A stretch of 64,000 nucleotides of DNA from Helianthus annuus (taxonomy: Eukaryota; Streptophyta; Magnoliopsida; Asterales; Asteraceae). Shown one piece after another: positions 48,563-59,921 of this stretch (its first letter is position 1; each line of letters opens with the position of its first letter). A program made the translations under genes and the position numbers. Location of the stretch: assembly GCF_002127325.2 (NCBI RefSeq), contig NC_035433.2, forward strand, positions 17,271,421 through 17,335,420, written 5' to 3'. The notes beneath the pieces are model-generated. The model was not told the DNA's origin. It saw only the letters and a program-made list of their open reading frames with translations, and made no database searches.

Positions 48563-49655
48563 ATGCCTTCTCACTGTGACGCCACTTGGAACGCTGAAAT
48601 GGCAGCAAGGATTGCTCAGCATCTAGCTGTTGTACTCCCAGACATTGTGACCCAAGCTAATCAAATCTACAACAATAACAACAACAATGTTATCACGCCA
48701 TGCAACTCCAAACAATTTAACTCGGCTAAACTACTCAAGTTTAATGGGTCTGAAGGAGCAACTGGGCTCCTACAATGGTTTGAGAGTATAGAAAGCACAT
48801 TCCGCCATGTTCAGTGTCCCATTGAGCACAAGGTAGAGTTCGCCTCGAGTGTTTTCCAAAAGAGAGCCCTCACTTGGTGGAACAGAGTCATGAGGGACAG
48901 AGGTGCTGACATAGCAATGGCACAAACGTGGGAAGAATTTAAGAATCTTATGAAGAAAGAATTCTACCCACGAAGCGAAATGAGGGCACTCGAAACCGAA
49001 TTCTATTACCTAAAACAAGATAGTGGGGAAAACCGTGCCTACACTGACCGGTTTGAACAGTTTAGCCTACTCTGCCCCACTATAGTCACACCTTTGGATC
49101 AGGCCATTGAGAAATACATTGATGGCCTACCCGATCCAATCCAAGACATTGTCACTGGCAGAAAACCTGCAACACTTAGGGAGGCTAAGGAATTAGCCGC
49201 TACCATAACCGATTCCCAGGTTAGAAAAAGGAAATTTTTTTGAAAGGGAGACAAGAAACAAAACGCTGAAACTACTGAGGAGAAACCAAGGGAAACAAAG
49301 GCTAAACCTTCCAAATATTCTAAGAAGCGTAAGGCTTCAAAGAATTATGCAATTCCCGCACCTATTCCACTAAACTCAGTAACATTTAGGGGACTTTATC
49401 GTGGAAAACAACCTCGGTGCCATTATTACAACTATCATGACCCAGCAAATTCTCCTTGCCACCAGTGTATTTTTTGGACATCTAGCTGCGACCTGTCGCA
49501 TCCAGAACCAAGCAACACTTACTCATACTCGCCCTCAAGCATGTTTCAATTGTGGTGATTTAAATCATTTCAAGCGAAACTTCCCTAAGCTTCCTAACGC
49601 AAATGGACGAGTATACAATGTCAAGAGGCTCAAGCTGATGATCAAGCGCTTATGA
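48563..49655 (+). pseudogene. Element D gag (broken; pol absent)
   Basis: ATG at 48563 (MPSHCDATWNAEMAAR). The capsid-like part is clear: [62 protein letters not shown] at 49241 interrupts the basic region (RKFF then KGDKK). A frameshift follows before the knuckles, of which the second reads CFNCGDLNHFKRNF with its last Cys lost. After 49655 the sequence turns into LTR-like DNA, so protease, RT and integrase are deleted. Confidence 0.82.
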
Positions 49656-51010
49656 TCATCTGAACCTCTACATTTCCTGTTTACTTTCAAAAAACAATGA
49701 ACATATTTCAACAATATTTGTAATAAAAATATAAATTCCAAGAAGTTTTTCTTTATTCTTGTTATTCGTATTCCAATTACAAATTCCAATGTGATTACAC
49801 TATGTGTGATTACAACCACATACCAACTTCAAGGATTTTGTTCTTTATTATTAGGAACTAGATCTCGTGGTTTAACATATTATGATTGCACACTAATGCG
49901 ATCATACAATCTCTGCAACACGATCTCTACAAATACTATGTGACTACTACTACTACTTTTGTTTTCATGACATTACATACATTATTTGTTTATCTAGTAT
50001 GTATATTACATGACTACAAATACATTTTGCTTCGTATGTTGACCTAGCATACTTAGCACACAATTTACAAAAAAAAAACATTTTGCTTCGTATGTTGACC
50101 TAGCATACCTAGCACATATCTTCAAAACATTTTTACGACATGCTTACATTATTTATGACAATCCATGCTTAGTATATGATGCATACTACTAGTTTGGTTA
50201 GTGTAAAATATATTAACATTTGTACTAGAATGAAATACCTGCTACTGATTTTGTGGTATGCAAAAAAAGTAGTGCTATCATTGCTAGTGTGAAACACGTT
50301 CTGATTCAATAGATGTTGTGTTATGACGATTTGATTTAGATGTTACTTCGACCTTATTATTTGTTTCCCTCACTTAACAAGATGAGCTATGTGGACCATG
50401 CGATGAAACGAATAAATATGGGGGCACACTTAATTATGAGGTTCGACGCATGAGAATCATAGTAAGCCTTGTTAAGTATGGTGGCATAAAATCTAGAGTG
50501 ATTAGGTAACGAGAGGGGTATGATGCGATAAGAACATGATGGACACGCAGATGGTACTTCCTATATACAAGTGTTCTTATTATGTTATTCTTCAGAACAT
50601 TACTAGGATCACTTGGTGATTTTATGTTATCTTGGACCATTATGTGATTATTTGTTATTTGTTTATTGAATGCACCGACCAAGACGAGTACATTCATTAA
50701 CTCTATTCAAGTCGAGCGGGAGTATATTATGGTGTTAAAGGTGACGATCTTGATGCTATAGGTATGTTGACCAGTCTCGTATGCTTGAGATGCTTATGGT
50801 ACATGGGATGTAACTCGTGGGACGTTAGAAACCGTGTACGTATGGCCAGGCTTGAATTTACACCCCTTTGTTTGCTAGGATTTACACTAAGAGCTTAGTA
50901 TAACATAGTGCCATACAAAAATCACACTTTGAATCCCCCAAAATTTCCAACACCAAACGATGCTCCACATCTTTAGGATCTAGCAATTTGCTTATCTTTC
51001 AATCATTTAA
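49656..51010 (+). repeat. LTR-like segment inside element D
   Basis: No coding signal. It contains a third D-type TATA hairpin (50497-50614) and a direct repeat of ACATTTTGCTTCGTATGTTG (about 50024 and 50079), as found in the variable part of the Gypsy LTRs. It appears to be an LTR fragment that replaced pol, in plus orientation. The edges are unclear. Confidence 0.55.
50497..50614 (+). promoter_or_regulatory. LTR core promoter hairpin, fragment inside D
   Basis: The loop has CTATATACAAG after GATGGTACTTC. Apical stem is ATAAGAAC/GTTCTTAT. Confidence 0.58.
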
Positions 51011-51390
51011 TGTTAGTGCATAATGCCTATCGACTACGTCAACAGTCAAGGTCATGTCAAAGTAGTTTGTATAGGGGTGCAAAATGTAATTTTATATTTT
51101 AAAGTCATTTCGCACGAAATGAGTTTTGGTCATTTCGTGCGAAATATTGGAGCCTATAAATATGGCACTTGGGTTTTTCATTTGGTACGAAATAGTGAGA
51201 CGTGTAACGAAGTGCTGCCAGTTTCTCACCGTGTAATCAAGTTGAAAATCAATGAAAAACCTGTTTTAAGTATAATTCTCTGTTTCTACACCTTTCTATC
51301 ACTGATTCTCAATTGTTTGATTGTTTCCGCCTTTCAAACAGCTTAGTTTTGACTATGAACGACTCATATAGGTCGCAAAATGATCCTACA
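51011..51390 (+). repeat. J: solo LTR of a Copia element related to H (380 bp)
   Basis: TGTTAGTGCATAATG to GATCCTACA, the same ends as the H LTR. TTTAA at 51006-51010 and 51391-51395 is the target duplication. TATAAAT is at 51155-51161, and two ATTTCG(CA/TG)CGAAAT palindromes lie near 51107-51145. Confidence 0.88.
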
Positions 51391-51395
51391 TTTAA

Positions 51396-51449
51396 ATTAC
51401 ACTCCTTCGAATAAATTTTCGGGATGAAATTTCCTAAAGTAGGGGAGAC
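51396..51449 (+). other. 3' end of element D internal region with polypurine tract
   Basis: GGGATGAAATTTCC and then AGTAGGGGAGAC precede TGTAACCC. This is the same pre-LTR sequence as in A and B. Confidence 0.8.
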
Positions 51450-52592
51450 TGTAACCCTTTTGCAAAATTCCGGGCTTTCAAAAACTTTTTCTTTGAAAGC
51501 AATTTGATAATCGATGCTTAAATGTAATCCATTAAACGCGACGTACACACCAGCTACACATACCCTAAATACCCTTTACATAACATAGAAATAAGTTTCG
51601 AAGGGTTAGGTATGACGAAAACACACCTATTCAAGTTCGGGGACTATTTCCGACAAACTACGAAAGTCTGCCGATTCTCGTATTTCTGAATACGAACCCT
51701 ACATATGAATCCGAATATTTTTGCACTCAATAAAATTTTGTATTTTATCAATGAGAATGCGAAAATATCGATCGTTGCGAAATCCAGATCATTTTTGTGT
51801 TCGTTAAAGCATTTTACGCATTTTAACGAAAAACGCGATCGAAAAACTGAACGAACCGACATCCACGACATTTTCGGACAAAAAGCAAGTCATGTATGCC
51901 TTAACGCCTTTACGTAACCCAAAATATGGTTAACCGGGGGGGGTTAAAATCGTCAAAAACATGTTTAAATACGTGCAGGGAACATTTTTGCCAAATCTCG
52001 AAGCTGCTGATACAAGGGGTCGTGCTACGCGACGGGAGAGGCCCTCCCTGGTCGCACAATGTGAGGGCAACATCTGGGCAGACTCAGATTTCCAGCAACA
52101 ACAGCTTGTTTGTTAAGACTTTTTTATTAACCTTGGAGCCCAAATTAAGTTATTACTAAGCATGAATTCTGAACCAAACACTTGTTGCAATCATAATAAT
52201 CCTTGGAGAACACTCATGCCACATGGCACGATCTTGTGCTTCCTCAAACACTATAAATAGCCAACACTTTTCACTCATTCCTTGCTCATTCTTCATTCTA
52301 ATCTTCTCTCTTGTTTGGAGTTGCTACCATCTTTTTGGAGGCCTCCCACCTGAGATTTAAGCATCCTTTAACACAAGCAAGTTCTCATCCTAGTCTATTT
52401 TATTCATTTTAGCTATTTTAAGCTAAAAGTCAAATAGTTTGACTTACTGTTTGAATTTTGATTTTAACCATGAATTGGTCAAAGCAAAGTTCAATTGAAC
52501 TTTGCAACCTAATCGTAATCATGATGGTTATAATCCCTTGCGATTATACCTACTGATTACCACGTTTACTAGTCGAAGTGACAAGTCAAAGT
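51450..52592 (+). repeat. 3' LTR of element D, first 1.14 kb
   Basis: Starts TGTAACCC. It holds inverted repeats HP1 to HP4 (about 52420-52565) and is cut after AAAGT (52588-52592) by LTR F. The rest lies right of the window or is lost. Confidence 0.82.
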
Positions 52593-53828
52593 TGTGACAT
52601 CTGTGCTTGTAATCATTGTAAACAATTCAGTTATCAATGAAATAAAGTTATTTGATCTCAATGTTTGTTTGTTGATGTTTGATGTTTTTCATGTTTTGAC
52701 TTTTATTCGATTTCAACTCTATATCGCTTTCTGGAGAATTATACGCAAACTGGTGCGTAAACGTAGTCAGTTTAACACGACAAATACTCCGGAACATCAA
52801 TTTATGCTTAACATACCTTAAATAACCTTTACATAACTTAGAAATAGGTTTTGAAGGCTTTGGTATGGCAAAATCAAGTTATTTCGCTTACAAGGACTAA
52901 AATTGACAAACTGCGAAAGTATGCCGATTTGAACTGTAACGAACATTCCGGAACATGGCCATAAGTTAAACACACCTTAAATATCCCTTACATAGCTTAG
53001 AAATAGGCTTTGATTGGTTCGGTGTGCTAAAATAAACTTTTGGGTCATTCAGGGACTAAAAGCGTCAAAAAGTGCATAAGTTTGCATTTTCGCGCATAAC
53101 TTACATTCTGAATTCATCCGGACATCCAAAAATTTATGTAATCATTAAAATATTATGTTTTAGTGATTAGCTTGTCAAAAATCCAATCGTCGCGCAATTT
53201 GGACCATTTTTGCGTCCGTTACGACTTCCGTCGTAATTAACCGAACAACGCAATCGTACGGCCAAACGAACCGACATCCAGCATATTTTTGAGCATGTTT
53301 CAAGTTCCCCATACTTTAACTTCATTTTAGATCCTTAAAATGGGGTTAACGGGGTTTAAACGTGCCAAAACGCATCAAAAATCAAGTTTGGAGGTACAGG
53401 GGCCTGTTCTGCCAAATTCAATCTTTCTGACCTGCAGGGTCCTTCCAGACCGTAAGACCTACTCCATACGGTCCGTAAGCAGGTTCCAGATACCAGAAAA
53501 TGCAATCCAGCTTGATCCAGCTGTTCCTCACTTGTGCAAATGGTTTTGGGCAATCTATGGGCTGGTTTGGGGGCTCCCCTGGTTTTGTAAAACAATGGGC
53601 TTGATGTGTACGGCCTAGATCGAAGCACGTTATTCAACGAACGATCCTAACGGTTCTACCACATCTATAAATACCCCCACCATGTCTTGCTCAAAACCCA
53701 CTTGAATTCTGAGATTTTCTCTAAGTTGAAGTGTTGAACACTTCATACATGAGAAATACTTGGAATATCAATCTTGCGGGGACCTTCTGTAAGTATTCTT
53801 TTGCGTTTTTCGTTCGTTTTAGCGTTAA

Positions 53829-54275
53829 AGTCAAACTGTGTTTGACTCTCTGCATTGACTAGTTTTTGGTCAACGCGAAGTTCGTTTGAACTTCATAACG
53901 TGAGCGTAATCACGATGGTTATAGTCCCTAGTGACTATACCTACTGATTACCACGTTATCTAGGCTCAATGACGAGTCGTAGTTTCGGCCAAAATGCGTT
54001 TTCTCGCGTATTTTGTAACCAAACTACTCTAGGGTATTAAAACCGTTTGTTTTAATACCAAACCTGTTTTCCAAACATTTCTAAACATGTTCTAGCATGT
54101 TTAGCTCGTCGCTTTTAGATTTGTGCTTGTCTAGGGTCGTAAAGGTAAGCGATCTAATCAATCGCTTATGCTTACGAACCCGACCCATTTGGTCGATCTT
54201 TAGGATCCGACCAAACATTTTAGGTGACCATAGTTGTATAGGGAATAACCTTCCGAGGTTATACCTTATGGTCAC
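53829..54275 (+). other. Run of nine inverted repeats in LTR F
   Basis: Arms: HP1 53829-53836/53840-53847; HP2 53852-53860/53868-53876; HP3 53877-53883/53888-53894; HP4 53896-53926/53933-53958; HP5 54033-54043/54049-54059; HP6 54081-54089/54096-54104; HP7 54146-54153/54161-54168; HP8 54188-54198/54204-54215; HP9 54224-54232/54267-54275 with an inner pair 54245-54251/54256-54262. The equivalents in the A/B middle LTR are at 18503-18525, 18480-18498, 18459-18476, 18395-18457, 18295-18321, 18251-18273, 10574-10596, 10528-10553 and 10468-10518. Confidence 0.8.
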
Positions 54276-55531
54276 GACGTTTAAGTAGTTGTATGATAAG
54301 TAGTTCTTATGCCTTAGGTAAATTACCAAAATACCCTTTTTGCGCCAAAAATTCATTTTAAACCTATGTAACATAATTTTTGGTATCTAAACTGATTTAA
54401 CAACAATATTAAGCATGTTAAGGCATATCTTACTTGTCATAGGACTAGTTAGGCTTTCCGAACGCATTTTACGCAAATGACGCGTTAAAGTAGCATAAGC
54501 TACCTAAGCGGGTCGTAACAGGTCAAAAGCACTTAGGATAGGTTTCGTTTTAGTATATAGGCTTTGTTAAACCATATTACATAAGTTCCCATACTTATTT
54601 GGTTTACGAACCCTCGTACTACCCGATCCTCCGATAGGTCCGTTTATTAATGTAGATACCTATATAGGTGCCGTTTGATTCCGTGATCTACTAGCATTGC
54701 TTGGAGGTTATCCTACGACTTCTAAGCAATCTCAAGTGAGTACATAGTACCCCTCTTTTACTGTTTTCCAAACATTTTGGGGTGAAACACATGTGCCTAC
54801 TTGTTACTTTTGTGCTTTCTTGTTTTCACATCATATGCTTGCTATGTTCTTTAGTACACTTATAGTACATGATTTCATTACATTGTTTTGCTATGTATGT
54901 TAACTTAGCATGCTAGCACATTGATTTACATTACATTGTTTTGCTATATATGTTTACATGGCATATTAACACATTGTTTTACATGACTTTTCTGCTTTGT
55001 ATGTTTACTTAGCATACTTAGTACATTGTTTTCACATAACTTGTTTACATTTGGTATGACATTTGGTTTGCATAAACGGTTCTTTTACTACATTCATTAA
55101 CATTAGCTATGCCGCTTGGTTGTAAGTAATGGTACCATAGGACTTGACAAATCCCGTTCCTGACACCCTAGGTTTGTTTGGGTGAAAGGAATGACTGAAT
55201 CCGAAAACATTTTACTTTGATAACCTTTACTCTAAGGTTATCCTGCTGTCTCAAGGCTTGAATGTAATGCGTTAACTTACCACATAAATGTTTGTATCAA
55301 TAAAACAAGCTTTTACTTGGCAAAACATAACTTTTTGGTTCATTCAAAATACTTTGTTTTGTTCCTTTTTACTTATGGTTAAGTATTCTCATTTTGTTAC
55401 TTACCATACATAACTTTTGTTTACACTTAACTACATGACTACATTTTGGGTTTTAAACATATGACAATGGTTTAGACAGGAACATTTGATGGTTGGTTTA
55501 AACATGGACTTTATACATTGGTGGTTTGTTT

Positions 55532-55649
55532 AATGAATTAAGTAACGATATGTGTGTAGTATGATACAAGCATGGTGGATACGCCGCTGATACTTCCTAT
55601 ATATAAGTGCTTGTATTGTATTACATGTCATAGCGTTATTTAAATCATT
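55532..55649 (+). promoter_or_regulatory. LTR core promoter hairpin, F
   Basis: Arms 55532-55572 and 55608-55649 pair over about 40 bp with few mismatches. The loop holds GGTGGATACGCCGCTG and CTATATATAAG. Confidence 0.68.
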
Positions 55650-55904
55650 TAGTTTGGACTTATACATTTTTACACAAATAACACATTTTCACAAGACTTC
55701 GTTTTACAAAAACAACTTGTTTTATACAACTTATTTTTACTTGGTTATTCTTTTAACCATACGTTATTCTTCTATTTATACATATCATTTGATTTCATCG
55801 CTTTTCAAATGATTTACAAAACAAAACATTTTACAAGATTCATGACTAACTTTTATTAAACACTTTTCTTAAACTTAAGTCATGAATCCTATTTTCATAA
55901 AACC

Positions 55905-58900
55905 TGTAACATTTGTGCCTGTAATCATCATGAACAGTTCAATTATCAATAAAATAATGTAATTTGATCCCAATGTTTGTTTCATTGTGTTTTACATTTT
56001 TCATGTTTTGACTTTTATTCAATTCCAAACTCTACATCGCTTTCTGGAGCATTATACGCAAACTGGTGCGTAAACGTACTCAGTTTAATGCGACAAATAC
56101 TCCGGAACATCAACATATACTCAACATACCTTAAATAACCTTTACATAACTTAGAAATAAGTTTTGAAGGCTTTGGTATAGCAAAAACAAGTTAATTCGC
56201 TTACAGGGACTAAACTTGACAAACTGCGAAAGTATGCCAATTTGAACTGTAACGAACATTCCGGAACATGTCCATAAGTTAAACATACCATAAATATCCT
56301 TTACATAGCTTAGAAATAGGCTTTGAGAAGTCTGGTATGCTAAAACAAACTTTTGGATCATTCAGGGACTAAAAGTGTCAAAAAGTGCCTAAGTTTGCAC
56401 TTTTGCGCATAACTTACGTTCTGAATACATCCGGACATCCAAAAATTTATGTAAGCATCCTTATATTATGCCTTAGTATTTGGCATGAGAAAAATCCATT
56501 CGTCGCGTCATTTGGATCGTCTTTCACGCTTATGCGCATTCCGTCGTAATTAAGCGAACATCGCGATCGTACGGCCAAACGAACCGACATCCGACATATT
56601 TTTGGGCATGTTTCATGTCCACAATGTTTAGGCATCATTTTAGGGCCTTAAAGATGACTTTTCAGGTCTTAAAAGGGCTGGAAATGGCTTAAAAACGCAA
56701 CAGGGGCCAAAAGTGTAAATTCTGCAAGTGGGCAGATCAGAGGACTTCAGGCGACCCGCGTAAGGATTGCCCAAACTTGAGGCGGGGCGCGTGAGACTGT
56801 CAGACAGAAGATTTTGCATTTAATGCAGAATCTGGCCTTTCGTTCGATCAAAGGGCGATGCCTTTTCACCCAAATGAAGGGCCAAGGGTCAAATACACTG
56901 AATCTAACCCCTGGACACGTGTACGCACGAGATCAAAGCACGTTATTCGATAAAACGATCCTAACGGTTCCACCTTTCCTATAAATACCCCCCCTTTTTG
57001 TGTAAAAACCCACAAATCAGATCTAAATGCTCTAAGTTGATGCTTATGCTTCATACCTGAGCTATTGGATCTTGATTAGCACTCGGGGACCCTCCGTAAG
57101 TCTTCTTTCGCTCTTTTATTCGCTTTTCGAGTCCGAAAGTCAACGTTTTGTTGACTTTCTGCATTGACCAGCTTATGGTCGATGCGAAGTTCATGGAACT
57201 TCATAACGTGAGCGTGATCACGATGGTCATGGTCCGTAGTGACCATACCTACTGATCACCACGCTATCTAGGCTCGGTGACGAGTCGTAGTTTCGGCCAA
57301 AATGTGCATTCTTGCATATTTTGTAACCAAACTACTCGTGGGCATCAAAGCCGTTTGTTTTGATGTCAAACCTGTTTCTAAACTTAGTTAAGCATGTTCT
57401 AACATGCTTAGCTCGTCACTTTTAGTTTAGTGCTTATATAGGGTCGTAAGGTAAGCGATCTAAACCATCGCTTATGCTTTCGAACCCGACCCTTTTGGTC
57501 GGTCATTAGGATCCGACCAAACATATTAGGTGACCATAGCTATAACCTTCCGAGGTTATACCTTGTGGTCACGATGTTAGGCGTTCCGAGCGCGTTCTAC
57601 GCGAACGACGCGTTAGGGTAGCATAAGCTACCTAAACGGGTCGTGATGGACCGTAAGCACTTAGATTAGGTTTCATTTTAGTATGTGGGCTTTGTTAAGC
57701 CATATTACACGAGTCTCCATACTCGTTTGGTTTACGAACCCGCGTACTGTCCGATCCTTCCGATTTGGTCCGGTATATTAACATAGCTACCAATTAGGTG
57801 CCGTTGATATTCCGTGACCTCTCGCATTACCTGGTTATTTCACAAGAACAACAAAGCAACCTCAGGTGAGTACATAGAACCCCTCTTTTACTGTTTTCCA
57901 ACTGTTTTGGGGTGAAACACATGTGCCTACCTGTTACATTCATGCTTTCCATGTTTTCACATCATATGCCTGCTATGTTGTTAGTACATTATAGTACATG
58001 ATTTCATTACATTTTATGCTATGTATGCCCATTGTGTGCGTACTTAGTACATTGATTTACATAAACATTTCTGTTGCATATGTTTACTCAGCATATGGGC
58101 ACATGCCTTCATTTTGTTATGACATTTGGTTTGTTTAACATGGGACAATACATTCATTAACATTGATCACGCCGTTCGTTAGTAGGTAGTGGTACCATAG
58201 GAATTGACAACTCCCATTCCTGAAGTCCTGGGTTTGATAGGACTGGAAGGAATGACCGAATTCGATATACATAACTTAGATAAACCTTTAATTTGTTTAA
58301 GGGTTTATCGCCGCAGTCTCAAGGCTTGGATGTATGCATAGTTTACAATACCGCATAAATGTTAATATCAATAGAGCATGCATTTTCCGCCGAACATAAC
58401 GTTGATTTAAACCACGTTTTACTTCAACGACTTGTTTTGTGCATATGGTTTATGTTGATACATTTCGCTTACCATACATGATACATTTTGGGATGCACAT
58501 TACATGATTTACATTGAACATAAACACGTCGACATTGACATACACATTTGGTGGTTTACATTTGAACATAAACATTTGACATGGTTTACAATAACACTTG
58601 ACATTTGGTTTACACATGAACAACTTACATGGTGGATTGGTTTGGGTAAATGATTTAAGTAACGTGGCATATGTAATATGATACAAACATGGTGGATACG
58701 CCGCTGGTACTTCCTATATATAAATGTTTGTATAATGTTACATATTGTGGCGTTATCTAAGTCATTTCAGTTTAGACACATTACACTTTACATAAGTAAC
58801 ATATTCTCCACAAGACATTATTTTCACAAACAACTTATCTTATTCAACTCATTTTACTTGGTTATTCGTTTAACCTTGCACTTATCTATACATATCGTTT

Positions 58901-59314
58901 GATGTTATCGTTTTTCAAATGATTTACAAAGCAAAACAAATTACAAGGTTCATGACTGACTGTTATTAAACATTCTTTAAAACTCAAGTCATGAATCCCA
59001 TTTTCACAAAACCTATGTATCTCACAGGCATTTTTATGCTGACGTACCTACTTTCACATGTGTTTTCAGGAGCTATTCCATAGGACGATGGTCATGATTC
59101 TAGGGCGGACCTGTGCCTTAGAGCCTAAAAATGAAGTTTGAACTAGCTTAATTATGTTTTGATTTCTGTACTCTCTTTCTAAGACAATGTAACACCTTTG
59201 TTTATAAATAAAATACAACTTGTACGCCATGGTTATGAAACAATTTAATTCTGTCCACGACACTCCCCGGCGTTTCCGCCGCGGTTGCATGTTACACGCG
59301 GCCGGGGTGTGACA
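55905..59314 (+). repeat. 5' LTR of element E (3.41 kb)
   Basis: Carries the inverted-repeat run (57136-57572) and the TATA hairpin (58648-58767). Its variable region has TGCTATGTATG-type repeats near 58015-58090. No coding region is supported. Confidence 0.92.
58648..58767 (+). promoter_or_regulatory. LTR core promoter hairpin, E
   Basis: Arms 58648-58690 and 58724-58767, with apical stem ACAAACAT/ATGTTTGT. The loop holds GGTGGATACGCCGCTGG and CTATATATAA (58714-58723). About 545 bases remain to the LTR end, so the R-U5 part would be long. Confidence 0.7.
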
Positions 59315-59321
59315 GAAGAGT

Positions 59322-59333
59322 TGGTATCAGAGC
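59322..59333 (+). other. Primer-binding site of element E
   Basis: TGGTATCAGAGC follows the LTR end by seven bases, matching initiator tRNA-Met. Confidence 0.93.
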
Positions 59334-59921
59334 CAATGGTTATAGGGAATTAGGTTATTAGTAATGCTTTGACCTAGACTATAACTTTCTAGGACCCTAA
59401 CACAAGTTATCTTGTGTTTAGAGTTTAAAACATGCACATCACCTATCCTTAGGTGATAACCACAACGGGAACTTCGGTTCCGCATCCGCTTTGAAAATTA
59501 ATCATCTGTTCTAGGATGATTGATTACTAGGTTTTGAACCCTCTATTATAAGGTTTTGAACCCCTTTGGATTTTCAAAAAAATCCCGTCAAAGTGTTGGG
59601 TTAATAGTGTGAACACGTGCGAACTGGAAGGGTGAATGCCTGTACCCTGGGTTTTCTGTCTAAGGCTAGAGTGTTCGTACAAATCCACATAATCGGACCA
59701 GTCACTCTTACCTGGGAACTCTTGGGGTGAGTGTTCACTTATAGGCGAGCATGTCTTCGCGATACACTAATCATGACCCATTTACTTTGACTAGACATTT
59801 CATATCGCATATTTGCTTTGCGATGCATAACCGCCATCTTTGCTTTTGATTGCTTTTGCTTCATCTCATTCTCTTCTTCCAATCATCTCACTCGTTTCAT
59901 TTCATGTTTTTCTCTTCTAGA
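59334..59921 (+). other. Leader of element E
   Basis: Contains the conserved 130-nt block 59609-59738, closed by GTGAACAC/GTGTTCAC. It could be a packaging or translation-control structure. No gene is supported. Confidence 0.65.

Larger units (their letters stand above)
52593..55904 (+). repeat. F: Gypsy LTR (Tekay-like), cut by element E
   Basis: Starts TGTGACATCTGTGC. It contains the full inverted-repeat run (53829-54275) and the TATA hairpin (55532-55649), and stops inside CATAAAACC at 55904, where E begins. About 300 bases of its 3' end are missing and should lie after E. Whether F is a solo LTR or a full element cannot be told here. Confidence 0.87.
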
